Positions 25,999 to 34,396 of a stretch of DNA of 64,000 nucleotides are shown here, piece by piece. How positions within the stretch are numbered: position 1 is the first letter of the stretch; every line of letters begins with the position of its first letter. The translations under genes and the position numbers were made by a program. The stretch is from Adlercreutzia equolifaciens DSM 19450 (GTDB lineage: Bacteria > Actinomycetota > Coriobacteriia > Coriobacteriales > Eggerthellaceae), in NCBI RefSeq assembly GCF_000478885.1, contig NC_022567.1:868001-932000 (forward strand), read 5' to 3'. The notes under the pieces are model-generated. The model was not told the origin of the DNA. It made no database searches and saw nothing but the letters and a program-made list of their open reading frames with translations.

Positions 25999-27090
25999 TC
26001 AAATCCTCTTAACCAGCAGGGTCATCAGTACGGCGTAAAGCGTTCGGGAGGCCGAGGCGATGGCGTGCGAGAAGGGCACTCCCTGAAGTGCCGCCAGATC
26101 CTTCCAGGGCACCCACCAGTCGAGGCAGTGGAAGCAGTAAATGTACATGCTGTTGCGCCCCATGAAAGTCAGGAAGCGCGTGAGAAGTCTCGAGAACCGC
26201 TCGATCAGCATCGAAAGCCAGCACGTCACCAGCGATCCGCCCAGCGCTCCGGCGATGCACAGCGGGGCAATGCCGTAGAGGCGCATCGCGAGCTCCAGGT
26301 AGCTGAAGCTGAAGGCCGCTATGTAAAGGATCGCTGCCGCGACGAGCACGTACCAGCGTGTGCCCCAGCGGGCCATGAAGCTCGTCTTGCGTGCTGTGTA
26401 TCCGCACCACATGAACCCAGCGGTAACCAGCGCAAGATCGAGATCGAACGGCAGGAATACGTGCAGCTCGTCTCCGATGAAGATCCCCGCTGCGGCCATG
26501 ACGGCAAACACGACTGCTTGCGCGACAAGCCCGATGCCATGGTGGTCGAACAGGCCCACAAGCCCGTTCAGCATCACCCTTGACACGAACAGGCACATGA
26601 GGAACCACGCCATGCCCGTCGTCGTTATGCCCATGTCGTCGTTGGGCGATCCAGAGGCGAAAATGAACCGAAGGGCCAAATCGCCGAGCGCGCCTAAGCT
26701 GAGCGCGTCGGGCTGTCGCAGCCACTTGACGCCCTGCCACAGGACGAAGATGATCGCATAGGGAACGAGCAGCCTCTGCGCCGACGATCGAATCACCTCG
26801 CCTGCCGGTTTGGGCTTGAAGGTGTATCCGGACATTATGAAGAACAGGGGCATGTGGAACATGAATATCATGGGGATGAGCTGCGATCCGCTGGAAACAG
26901 TATGCCCCGTCACCACCAAGATGATCGCGATGCCCTTGGCGATGTCGATCCAGGCCACGCGCCCTTTGGGCTTGCGGGCTTCGCCTTTGGGCGTAGCTTT
27001 GCCATTGGGCTCGCGGCCTTTGGCTACGGCAGCCGTCTGTCGCGTCGCGGTGCCCCCGGTGCTGCTCATTGCTCTTACATTGTGCGCCAT
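25999..27090 (-). CDS. Acyltransferase 3 family membrane protein
   Basis: A 363-residue protein with about ten membrane segments. After a basic, low-complexity N-terminal tail of 45 residues comes WIDIAKGIAIILVVTGHT, which carries the conserved His of acyltransferase 3 (OafA/NodX/fucose O-acetylase) proteins, then FMFHMPLFFIMSGYTF, the second family hallmark. These enzymes O-acetylate sugars of exported surface polymers using acetyl-CoA. I start at ATG 27090, which has AAAGGA 7 bp upstream; the longer frame to 27162 reaches into the upstream gene. It lies just downstream of the DUF6020 gene, in the same direction, and ends 17 bp from the transposon remnant. Confidence 0.87.
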   Translation of the reverse strand: MAHNVRAMSSTGGTATRQTAAVAKGREPNGKATPKGEARKPKGRVAWIDIAKGIAIILVVTGHTVSSGSQLIPMIFMFHMPLFFIMSGYTFKPKPAGEVIRSSAQRLLVPYAIIFVLWQGVKWLRQPDALSLGALGDLALRFIFASGSPNDDMGITTTGMAWFLMCLFVSRVMLNGLVGLFDHHGIGLVAQAVVFAVMAAAGIFIGDELHVFLPFDLDLALVTAGFMWCGYTARKTSFMARWGTRWYVLVAAAILYIAAFSFSYLELAMRLYGIAPLCIAGALGGSLVTCWLSMLIERFSRLLTRFLTFMGRNSMYIYCFHCLDWWVPWKDLAALQGVPFSHAIASASRTLYAVLMTLLVKRI

Positions 27091-27130
27091 GTGTCGTCCT
27101 TTGCGGGGATAGCTCTCTCGTGTACGAGTC

Positions 27131-28690
27131 TTAATCATCCGGCTGGCCGCCCATCCCGACACGGAACACGGCGCACGTCATAAGGGGCAGCACCGGAACA
27201 AGGGGAAGGAAGTACCTCATATAGCCGTTGACGGGCCCCAGTACACAGAAAACGAGGATCATCAGCCCCGCAACCAGCGAGACGATGCCAGCGGCACCGC
27301 GTCTTCGCGCCCCTGCGATAGCAAAGACCACCATGAAGGTGAGAACCCATGTGTAAATACCCGGATTGGATAGCAGGCACAGCGCCGGGTTCGTAACCCA
27401 CAGTCGGCAATAGCCCTCGAATCCCTCGCGTATGGAAGCGGTATCGTCCGGGAGCAGGAAGCCGAGCGCCATGTCGGGCTCCCTCTGCTCGCGCGGAGTG
27501 AGTTGGAAGTTGTCGCGCGGATGTGCGCATAGGTTCTCGGGCCATGGCAGAAAGAAGCCGTAGCTCTCTTGCACAAAGGCGTCGAAATACACGCCGGGAT
27601 GCCTGATCAGCATCGAGCCCCAGGCCTTCAGGTATCTCAGAATCTGCCCGTTGCTCTGTCCCACCCACAGCGCCTTCACGGGGTCGGCGGAGTTCGGATC
27701 GTACACCTCTATCGCCTTATCTATGTCGATGACGTCGGCGATGGCGTCCCTCTCCTCGGCGGTTACGTCGTCGCCGTGATATATCAGACAGCGGATCGTC
27801 TGCTGCAGCGGCACGCTGAACGCCTCTCCGCGCGACCCGCTGGTGACGCCGAGGGCCGGCCAAGCAAGCGCATTCGTCAGGCCAACCGTCGCGATTAGCC
27901 CAACGGAAATCGCCAGTGTCGCTGTTTTGGTGCTGCGCCCCTTAAGGAAAAGCAAGGCTAAGCACGAGACGACAACGACGAATATGCCGTCCTTTCTCAG
28001 CAGCACGAGCAGCAGTCCGAACAGGGCGAGCTCCATCCATGTACGGGCGCCCCTTTTGCCCAAGCAGGCGATTTCAATGAAGGCGCATGTGAAGAGCACG
28101 AAGAAGGGGAGGTAAAGAGACTCCTTGTATACGGAAACCTCGCGCGCTGGAAAGAAGCAGAACACGGTGCAGAACACCACAAAGGCGGCTACGAGGCCGA
28201 ACCGCACGCCGAACGTTCGCATGAGCTCGGCAACTCTTGCCACGGCGCATGCGAACAGCAGCACCTGCAGCAAAACGAGCGCGAACATGGAACCGCTGCC
28301 CGGAGTGTAGAAGGCGCCGAGCAGAAGCGTATGGGCCGGAGGGTGGTGGTTGGTGAATGTGGTATAGCCCATGAACTGGCGGATCTCGTAGTTCGGGTCG
28401 TAGCCGACCACACCCGGATAGTACGCGACGATTAGGGGAATCCAGCATATGAATATGAACAGGGGCACGATAGCGCCAAGGTGATCGTCCACGAAGGTCT
28501 GCCATCCCGATGGTACGCGCCCTACCGCCTTGTTCTTGCAGAAGCAGAGGAAGGCCGAGGAGAGTAGGAAGGCCAAAACGAAGCCGCCAGCGAAAAGGCC
28601 AAGCGCAGAAAACGGCTTAGCCGCCAATCCCGAAAGGCTACCCTCGAGACGTGCGGTAACGCCGATCAAGACGTAAAGCGCCAGTACCAC
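27131..28690 (-). CDS. DUF6020-type polytopic membrane protein
   Basis: A roughly 519-residue protein with about a dozen membrane segments. Its fold landmarks recur in two other genes here (41512-43062 and 45304-47001): YYPGVVGYDPNYEI, NHHPPAHTLLLGAF, a DG-IFVVVVS stretch, WPALGV, PLQQTIR, DVTAEERDAI, YL-AW and GPVNGYMRYFLP. The family is an uncharacterised GT-C-like membrane family linked to surface glycans; the NHHP loop could bind a lipid-linked donor. The GTG at 28690 has no clear ribosome site, and the frame stays open to about 28747, so the true start may be slightly further upstream. Confidence 0.8.
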   Translation of the reverse strand: MVLALYVLIGVTARLEGSLSGLAAKPFSALGLFAGGFVLAFLLSSAFLCFCKNKAVGRVPSGWQTFVDDHLGAIVPLFIFICWIPLIVAYYPGVVGYDPNYEIRQFMGYTTFTNHHPPAHTLLLGAFYTPGSGSMFALVLLQVLLFACAVARVAELMRTFGVRFGLVAAFVVFCTVFCFFPAREVSVYKESLYLPFFVLFTCAFIEIACLGKRGARTWMELALFGLLLVLLRKDGIFVVVVSCLALLFLKGRSTKTATLAISVGLIATVGLTNALAWPALGVTSGSRGEAFSVPLQQTIRCLIYHGDDVTAEERDAIADVIDIDKAIEVYDPNSADPVKALWVGQSNGQILRYLKAWGSMLIRHPGVYFDAFVQESYGFFLPWPENLCAHPRDNFQLTPREQREPDMALGFLLPDDTASIREGFEGYCRLWVTNPALCLLSNPGIYTWVLTFMVVFAIAGARRRGAAGIVSLVAGLMILVFCVLGPVNGYMRYFLPLVPVLPLMTCAVFRVGMGGQPDD

Positions 28691-29062
28691 AGAAGTGGCA
28701 ATGAGCGGCCTGATATGTTCGCGGATGATTTCCAGCGATCGGTGTCCTTAAACGAAAACGGGGCGTCGGCAAGATGGCCCTCGTGGGGTTCGTGTTTGAA
28801 AGTATAAGCTTTCCCGCGCCCCTTTCCTGCGTTTTTGTCGTGATTGCGCTCAATTGCCAGGCTCTCGAATCATCGAAGCACCGAGGCGCCGATCTTGCGG
28901 GCAAGACTACAACACTTACACTAGGGAACCAATGGCATAGTTATTTACCATATGAGACGCGCAAAGCAAGCGATCTCGTCCATAATGTATAGTGCATTTG
29001 TTGAATAGGCATCGCTTAAACTTGCCCTTTCGCTCTGAGACTTGGAGACACTAGGAGGAGCT
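28691..29062. other. Divergent intergenic region, 372 bp
   Basis: The spacer separates the DUF6020 gene (minus) from the GtrB-like gene (plus). It is relatively AT-rich. I see -10-like hexamers TATAGT (28988-28993, plus) and TATACT (28801-28806, minus) but no matching -35 boxes. No gene is supported. Confidence 0.4.
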
Positions 29063-30109
29063 GTGCAGATTTCCGTAATCGTTCCTTGCTTCAACGAGGA
29101 GGATACGGTGCGTGCTTTCGAGGCAGCCCTTAGGGGTGTCTGCGAGACGCAGTTGCCGGAGTACGACATGGAAATCCTTTTTGTCGACGATGGCTCAACC
29201 GATGCGACTCTGAGCATAGTAAAAGAGCTTGCAGAAAAATCCAACGACATTCGGTACCTTTCCTTTTCCCGAAACTTCGGAAAAGAAGCCGCGATTTACG
29301 CTGGGCTTCAATATGCGACGGGCGATCTGGTGGCGATAATGGACGCAGATTTGCAGGATCCGCCCACCCTTTTGCCGAAGCTGGTGGAAGCTGTAACGCG
29401 CAGAGACGGAGCAAGTTGCGACATAGCGCGAGTGAGGCGTGTGGACCGGAGCAAAGAGCCCCTGATCCGCTCAGTTTGTGCCCGGACATTTTATCGCGTG
29501 ATAAATAGCATCTCAGATACGAAGATCGTTGATGGCGCGCGCGATTATCAGGTTATGAAACGGTGTGTCGTCGAAGCTATTTTATCAATGGGGGAGTACA
29601 ACCGCTTTTTTAAGGGTATCTCCAGTTGGGTGGGATTTAACACCGAATGGTTCGAATACCAAAACGAGGAGCGCGTCGGAGGCAGCAGCTCTTGGAGTTT
29701 TGTGGGTTTGGTCCGCTATGCGCTGGAAGGTATCTCGTCTTTCTCCTCGGCGCCATTGCTCCTGGCTTCGGGGGCTGGCATTGTCTGTTTTCTCGTTGCC
29801 TTGGTGCTCATTCTTTTCATCGTGGTGCGAGCCTTGCTGTTCGGGGATCCTGTTCCCGGCTGGCCTTCATTGGTGTGCATTATTCTCCTGATAGGTGGTA
29901 TTCAGCTGCTTTGCATCGGCATTTTGGGACAATATGTGTCAAAGATATACTTGGAGGTAAAGAACCGCCCAATTTTCGTCTTAAGAGAGTCGAATGTGAG
30001 AGGGGAAGCGGAATTGCCTTGTCGAAGCAGCGTGAACGGGTCCGTTGACCCTGGTGCTGCGAGAGCACACCGCCCTACATCCCCAGGTGACAGTTCGACT
30101 CAGGTATAA
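29063..30109 (+). CDS. GtrB/DPM1-like polyprenyl-phosphate glycosyltransferase
   Basis: The 348-residue protein has a GT2 domain (ISVIVPCFNEEDTV, ILFVDDGSTD, FGKEAAIYAGLQYATGD, IMDADLQDPP with the DxD metal site) followed by two membrane helices at about residues 230-300, the second ending near GILGQYVSKIYLEVKNRP. This is the GtrB/ArnC/DPM architecture: it transfers a sugar from a nucleotide donor to undecaprenyl or dolichyl phosphate on the cytosolic side. The product would feed GT-C type enzymes such as its two downstream neighbours. GTG at 29063 has AGGAGG directly upstream and is preferred over an upstream ATG at 29042. The stop codon overlaps the next start by 1 bp. Confidence 0.9.
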   Translation: MQISVIVPCFNEEDTVRAFEAALRGVCETQLPEYDMEILFVDDGSTDATLSIVKELAEKSNDIRYLSFSRNFGKEAAIYAGLQYATGDLVAIMDADLQDPPTLLPKLVEAVTRRDGASCDIARVRRVDRSKEPLIRSVCARTFYRVINSISDTKIVDGARDYQVMKRCVVEAILSMGEYNRFFKGISSWVGFNTEWFEYQNEERVGGSSSWSFVGLVRYALEGISSFSSAPLLLASGAGIVCFLVALVLILFIVVRALLFGDPVPGWPSLVCIILLIGGIQLLCIGILGQYVSKIYLEVKNRPIFVLRESNVRGEAELPCRSSVNGSVDPGAARAHRPTSPGDSSTQV

Positions 30110-32268
30110 TGCTTGACATGAATAAGTCTTTTCAAGCACAGCACGCGCAAGGCAGTAAGCTCCTGTCTCGATGGAAGGCAGCGCCGGTTTTCCGACTGCT
30201 GCTGATCTGCTTGCTTATTTGCGCTGTTCTCGAGGTGGTCGTTTTCAATTTTGGCAACCTGAGAACCTTGGACGAAACGGGGGAGGGCTTGCTGTCGGAG
30301 CCCGCGGAGCTTACGGCTGCAAGCAACGAGCTACTGCTGGAAAACGTTCCAGCTGATATGGGCGATGTTCGAGTCGAAATAGCCGATGCGGATGTTTCCC
30401 ACTCGCTCGTATCGGTGACGCTGTATTTGCAGGACGAGGGCAACTCAGCTTTCTACGAGCTCGGGAATGCAACCATGACTCAGTCGGCCCCTCTGACTCA
30501 GTACTTGCATTTCAGCACATATGGCGAGGCGAAAAGCATGAAACTGCAGTTTCGTTTGGCCGATGGAGAATCGGTTAAGGTCAAGCAGGTTGTGGCCAAT
30601 CCCAATTATCCCTTCGTGGTTTCGCCATTCAGGATAGTTCTTTACGTGCTGGCTACCGGATTCGTTTTGACCTTCAGGAAAAATGGGTTGCGCCGGGTGC
30701 TTGTCAAAGATAACGAGCATCTGCTCAACATGTCTACGGCGGCACTCATGGTCGTATACGTTGTGCTCATGTGCTCGCTTCTGCTGTTGAAGCCCATATA
30801 TGTGGGCGTGGCAACGGACAGCTTCAACGGGCAGCGCCACGAAGATGGCAAGTCCTTTAGCACGTTTGTGTTTTCGGATCCGAACAATCCGGCAGCCGAT
30901 CGCTTCCATGTGGATCGCTATTATGAGCTGGCGAAATCTATCGCCCATGGCCGCCTAAATTTGGAGATAGACCCGCCATCGTGGATGCAGGAGATAGAGA
31001 ATCCCTACGACTTGTACGCTCGTGAGGCCGCAGTTCAGGAAACCGGCGAAGAGTACAAGTGGGACGTGGCCTATTACGAGGGAAGGTACTACCTCTATTT
31101 CGGGATAGTTCCCTGCCTGCTGCTCTATCTTCCTATGTATCTTCTGACGGGCATGACGTTCCCTGCCGGTATAGGAGTTTTGATAGGCGTTGCGGGCTAC
31201 GGATTGGGCCTTGTTGTGCTGCTCAGAACGCTGGCGAAAAACTTCTTCAGCAACATATCCATCGGGTCGTTTCTCCTGGTGTCTATAGGCGCCCTGTCCT
31301 CCTCGGGCCTTTTGTACGCGATTCTGAGGGCAACCTCCTATTCGCTGCCCATGGTGTGGGGCCTGCTGTTCGCTGTTTGGGGCGTATGGTTTTTGCTGAA
31401 AGCCTGCTTGTCGCTAAAAAAGAAGTACTTCTTCTTCAGCGGGCTGGCGCTGGCTCTGGTTTTTGGATGCCGTCCGCAGCTGGGCATATCCATTCTCTTC
31501 GCATTCCCCACGCTTCTATGGCTCTATCGGAGGGCGAAGGCGGATAGCGCTTCCTCTTTGCGCGAGATACTTGCTCCGCGCGCTGGCAGCTTTGTTCTGC
31601 CAATCGTGGTCGTTGGATGCCTGCTGGCGCTTTACAATTATGCAAGATTTGGATCCCCACTCGATTTCGGCGCCAATTACAACCTCACTACGAACGACAT
31701 GACGTTTCGCGAGGCATCTCCCGGGTTGGCGCTGCAGGGGATCTTCTTCTATCTGCTGCAACCGGCGAACATGGCCTTCGATTTCCCGTATCTTTTCGCG
31801 GCGAATGACGCAACATCCTATCTGGGCGTCAATATCGTGGAGCAGACCTTCGGCGGCGCTTTTGCCACTCTGCCATTCTTGCTCGGAGCTGTTTTAGCGT
31901 TGCGAAGGGCTATGAAGAGCGCTCCGTGGTCGCTCGCTATCGCAGCTCTCTGCGCGATGGGCTTTATTATCGCTGTGTTCGACTCAATTGCCGCAGGTGT
32001 TCTTGGAAGATACATGGTCGATTTCTGTCCGTTTTTCGCGACGGCAGCGGGAATTGGCTTTATGGTGCTTGAGGCAAACCGCGATTTGGGATGCTCGAAA
32101 GCGTTGGCGCAGAGTCTGCTCGTGGCCGCAGTAGTTGTAACGCTCGTGTACAACTTCTTTCTGCTGCTGGCCTTTTTCGGCGTCGATGGGGGAAGTACTG
32201 TCGGAGTCAATCAGTTCGATCCTGCGATGTGGGGCCGTTTGTGCAGCGCTTTCAGTCTTGCCGGGTAG
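30109..32268 (+). CDS. Large polytopic membrane protein, probable GT-C glycosyltransferase
   Basis: A 719-residue protein: an N-terminal membrane helix, an outer domain of about 130 residues, then roughly ten membrane segments. A soluble loop at about residues 240-340 contains DRFHVDRYYELAKSIAHGRL, WMQEIENPYD and WDVAYYEGRYYLYFG, a pattern seen in uncharacterised GT-C-like proteins of Gram-positive surface loci. It follows the GtrB-like enzyme with 1-bp overlap and precedes a PF10131-like membrane protein by 9 bp, so it is probably the transferase that uses the polyprenyl-phosphate sugar. No specific substrate can be assigned. A start at ATG 30118 is equally possible. Confidence 0.75.
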   Translation: MLDMNKSFQAQHAQGSKLLSRWKAAPVFRLLLICLLICAVLEVVVFNFGNLRTLDETGEGLLSEPAELTAASNELLLENVPADMGDVRVEIADADVSHSLVSVTLYLQDEGNSAFYELGNATMTQSAPLTQYLHFSTYGEAKSMKLQFRLADGESVKVKQVVANPNYPFVVSPFRIVLYVLATGFVLTFRKNGLRRVLVKDNEHLLNMSTAALMVVYVVLMCSLLLLKPIYVGVATDSFNGQRHEDGKSFSTFVFSDPNNPAADRFHVDRYYELAKSIAHGRLNLEIDPPSWMQEIENPYDLYAREAAVQETGEEYKWDVAYYEGRYYLYFGIVPCLLLYLPMYLLTGMTFPAGIGVLIGVAGYGLGLVVLLRTLAKNFFSNISIGSFLLVSIGALSSSGLLYAILRATSYSLPMVWGLLFAVWGVWFLLKACLSLKKKYFFFSGLALALVFGCRPQLGISILFAFPTLLWLYRRAKADSASSLREILAPRAGSFVLPIVVVGCLLALYNYARFGSPLDFGANYNLTTNDMTFREASPGLALQGIFFYLLQPANMAFDFPYLFAANDATSYLGVNIVEQTFGGAFATLPFLLGAVLALRRAMKSAPWSLAIAALCAMGFIIAVFDSIAAGVLGRYMVDFCPFFATAAGIGFMVLEANRDLGCSKALAQSLLVAAVVVTLVYNFFLLLAFFGVDGGSTVGVNQFDPAMWGRLCSAFSLAG

Positions 32269-32277
32269 GAGGTCGCC

Positions 32278-34122
32278 GTGCATTCTCGTGAAGTTGCGCC
32301 GCTAAGTAATAGCGGGCATCGGCTTGTCGTCTCGAAGGTACAGGGGAGCCGTCTAGTAGTACTCGCCCTTGCGGTAGCTGTTCTCATCAGCAGCTTTCCG
32401 TACTTCAGCAGCTTTCTTCCCTACATCCCTCATCAAGATATGGTGTTCCACCTGTATCGAATCGAAGGCATCGCTGGAGCGCTTTCCGATGGGCAGTTCC
32501 CGGTTCGAATGCAATACTCCCAATTCGATGGCGCCGGTTATCCGGTCTCCATTATGTATGGCGATCTGTTCCTGTACTTTCCCGCAATTCTAGTTCTGCT
32601 GGGACTTTCTGCCACACGGGCTTATTCCGTGTTCGTCATTGCCATTAACGTGGCCACCGTCGTGATTGCCTACTTCTCTTTTTCGAGGATATTTCGTTCG
32701 CGCCGCATTGGCGTGTTCTCCGCGTTTCTCTGGACCTTATCTTCCTACCGGCTCATGGATGCTTTCGTGCGAGCCGCAGTTGGGGAGTACGTTGCCCTTG
32801 CCTTTTTGCCGCTCATTGCCTTTGCGGTGTATGCGGTGTTCTCGAAGCAGCCCGATCTTCGAAGAGGCTACTCTTGGCTTTGGGGTGCCGTAGGATTAAG
32901 TGCTGTTATCTACTCCCACATAATAAGCGTGTTCCTTGTTCTGGTAGTGCTTCTCCCCGCTATCATAATCGGCCTTATCTATAACCATGAAGGGTATGTT
33001 TGGCTAAGGCTGGCTATCGTGGCGGCATTGACGCTCGCGCTTAGTGCAGCTTTTTGGGTACCCTTTTTAGACTTCTATACTATGGAGAGGCTTTCGATAA
33101 ACAGCGCACAGGTGCCCGCAGAGCAGCAGTTGCTTGAATTCGCCCGTGCTGCGCTGCAGCCCTCACAGCTGTTCGAGTGCTTTTCTCCAATGAATCTGTC
33201 TCGCGCGGAGGAGGTGGATGCTGGGATCTACTTGTATGCAGATTCGATGCCCCTATCTTTGGGTGTCGCCCTTATCGGCTGCGTGGTGCTATTTCTTGGC
33301 TCTCGGGCGCTTGGCTCTGGCCTATGCAAGCAGTCGGAAAGAACGGTGGTAAGGGTCGGGTGGTTGTGCTTAGCAGGTGGAGCGGTGCTATGCCTTCTGA
33401 CCACTTGCATTGTTCCGTTCGAATCGGCGGATCCGAACTCGTTGGTAGGTCGTTTCGCGCTTCTGGTGAGCCGCATCCAGTTCCCTTGGCGCTTTCTCGG
33501 CGAAGCGGATTTGCTGCTTTTGCTAGCTGGGTGCTGCGCTTTGAAGAGCGTAAGGCGAAACATAAAGGACGTAATAGCGCTTGCAGCAAGCGCACTCGTT
33601 TTGCTCGCCATGTTGGAGGGCGGCTTTGCGGGCACATCGTTCCTGGAAAACTCTAAAGCCTATAGAAGCATGGATGAGATAGCCGATTCATGGAGCGTTG
33701 GATCGGGGGAATACTTGCCCTACCACGACGGACCGGCCGCGCCGCCGCTTCATCCGGAAATAAAGACGGAAGGCGATGTCATCGAGGCGTCATTGTCTCG
33801 CAAGGGAACAACATTCGAAGTTAATTATTCGTCAGGAGCAAAAGGGGGCACCATTGCGCTTCCGATTTTTAGTTACGCGCACCTTGCTATAGGCGGAGTC
33901 GACCAAGATGAGGTGGACGTAGCGACCAACAAAGAGGGAATGCTTCAAATTGCTATTCCCCCTAATAGGAACGGAGAGCTGATTGTGTCGTTTGCCCAAC
34001 CTATCGGGTGGACTCTTGCTGGCTGGTGCTCGTTCCTCTCTCTAGTCGCGCTTACGGTCTTTGCCTGTTGGTCTTTTCGGCAACGACGGCGCAGAGCCGC
34101 TTTGCACAAGATGTTCACATAA
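32278..34122 (+). CDS. Polytopic membrane protein, 6-pyruvoyl-tetrahydropterin synthase-related (YfhO-like)
   Basis: The 614-residue protein has about twelve membrane segments and one conserved first outer loop (PHQDMVFHLYRIEGIAGAL, then GQFPVRMQYSQFDGAGYPVSIMYGDL). This matches the PF10131/YfhO group of GT-C-like membrane proteins; the pterin name is historical and does not describe the function. YfhO glycosylates lipoteichoic acid in Bacillus, so transfer of a sugar to the polymer outside the membrane is plausible. A C-terminal extracytoplasmic beta-rich domain lies at about residues 455-580 before the last helix. The start GTG at 32278 has an optimal AGGAGG site. It is the last gene of the 29063-34122 operon. 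Confidence 0.8.
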   Translation: MHSREVAPLSNSGHRLVVSKVQGSRLVVLALAVAVLISSFPYFSSFLPYIPHQDMVFHLYRIEGIAGALSDGQFPVRMQYSQFDGAGYPVSIMYGDLFLYFPAILVLLGLSATRAYSVFVIAINVATVVIAYFSFSRIFRSRRIGVFSAFLWTLSSYRLMDAFVRAAVGEYVALAFLPLIAFAVYAVFSKQPDLRRGYSWLWGAVGLSAVIYSHIISVFLVLVVLLPAIIIGLIYNHEGYVWLRLAIVAALTLALSAAFWVPFLDFYTMERLSINSAQVPAEQQLLEFARAALQPSQLFECFSPMNLSRAEEVDAGIYLYADSMPLSLGVALIGCVVLFLGSRALGSGLCKQSERTVVRVGWLCLAGGAVLCLLTTCIVPFESADPNSLVGRFALLVSRIQFPWRFLGEADLLLLLAGCCALKSVRRNIKDVIALAASALVLLAMLEGGFAGTSFLENSKAYRSMDEIADSWSVGSGEYLPYHDGPAAPPLHPEIKTEGDVIEASLSRKGTTFEVNYSSGAKGGTIALPIFSYAHLAIGGVDQDEVDVATNKEGMLQIAIPPNRNGELIVSFAQPIGWTLAGWCSFLSLVALTVFACWSFRQRRRRAALHKMFT

Positions 34123-34396
34123 TCCGGGAGTCAATACATGATGGAAGCACCACTGTACCGCCTTGCAAATGAAGGTTCCGTGCTATTCGCGGCCTAAAAA
34201 GCTACCGAAAAGAAAAAAAGTCAAAAAATCTGGCAAAACGTTGAGGCTTCGTATAGAACTCGTCCGTGAAAGATTTGCTTCGGTCATATCTTTTGCCTAA
34301 CTACAGAGGCACAAGCGTTATGCGACAACCACAAGATTTCCGACCCTTAGCAATTCTCTTCAGGAAAGTGTGCTAGAACTGAGGAAGGAGTCATAC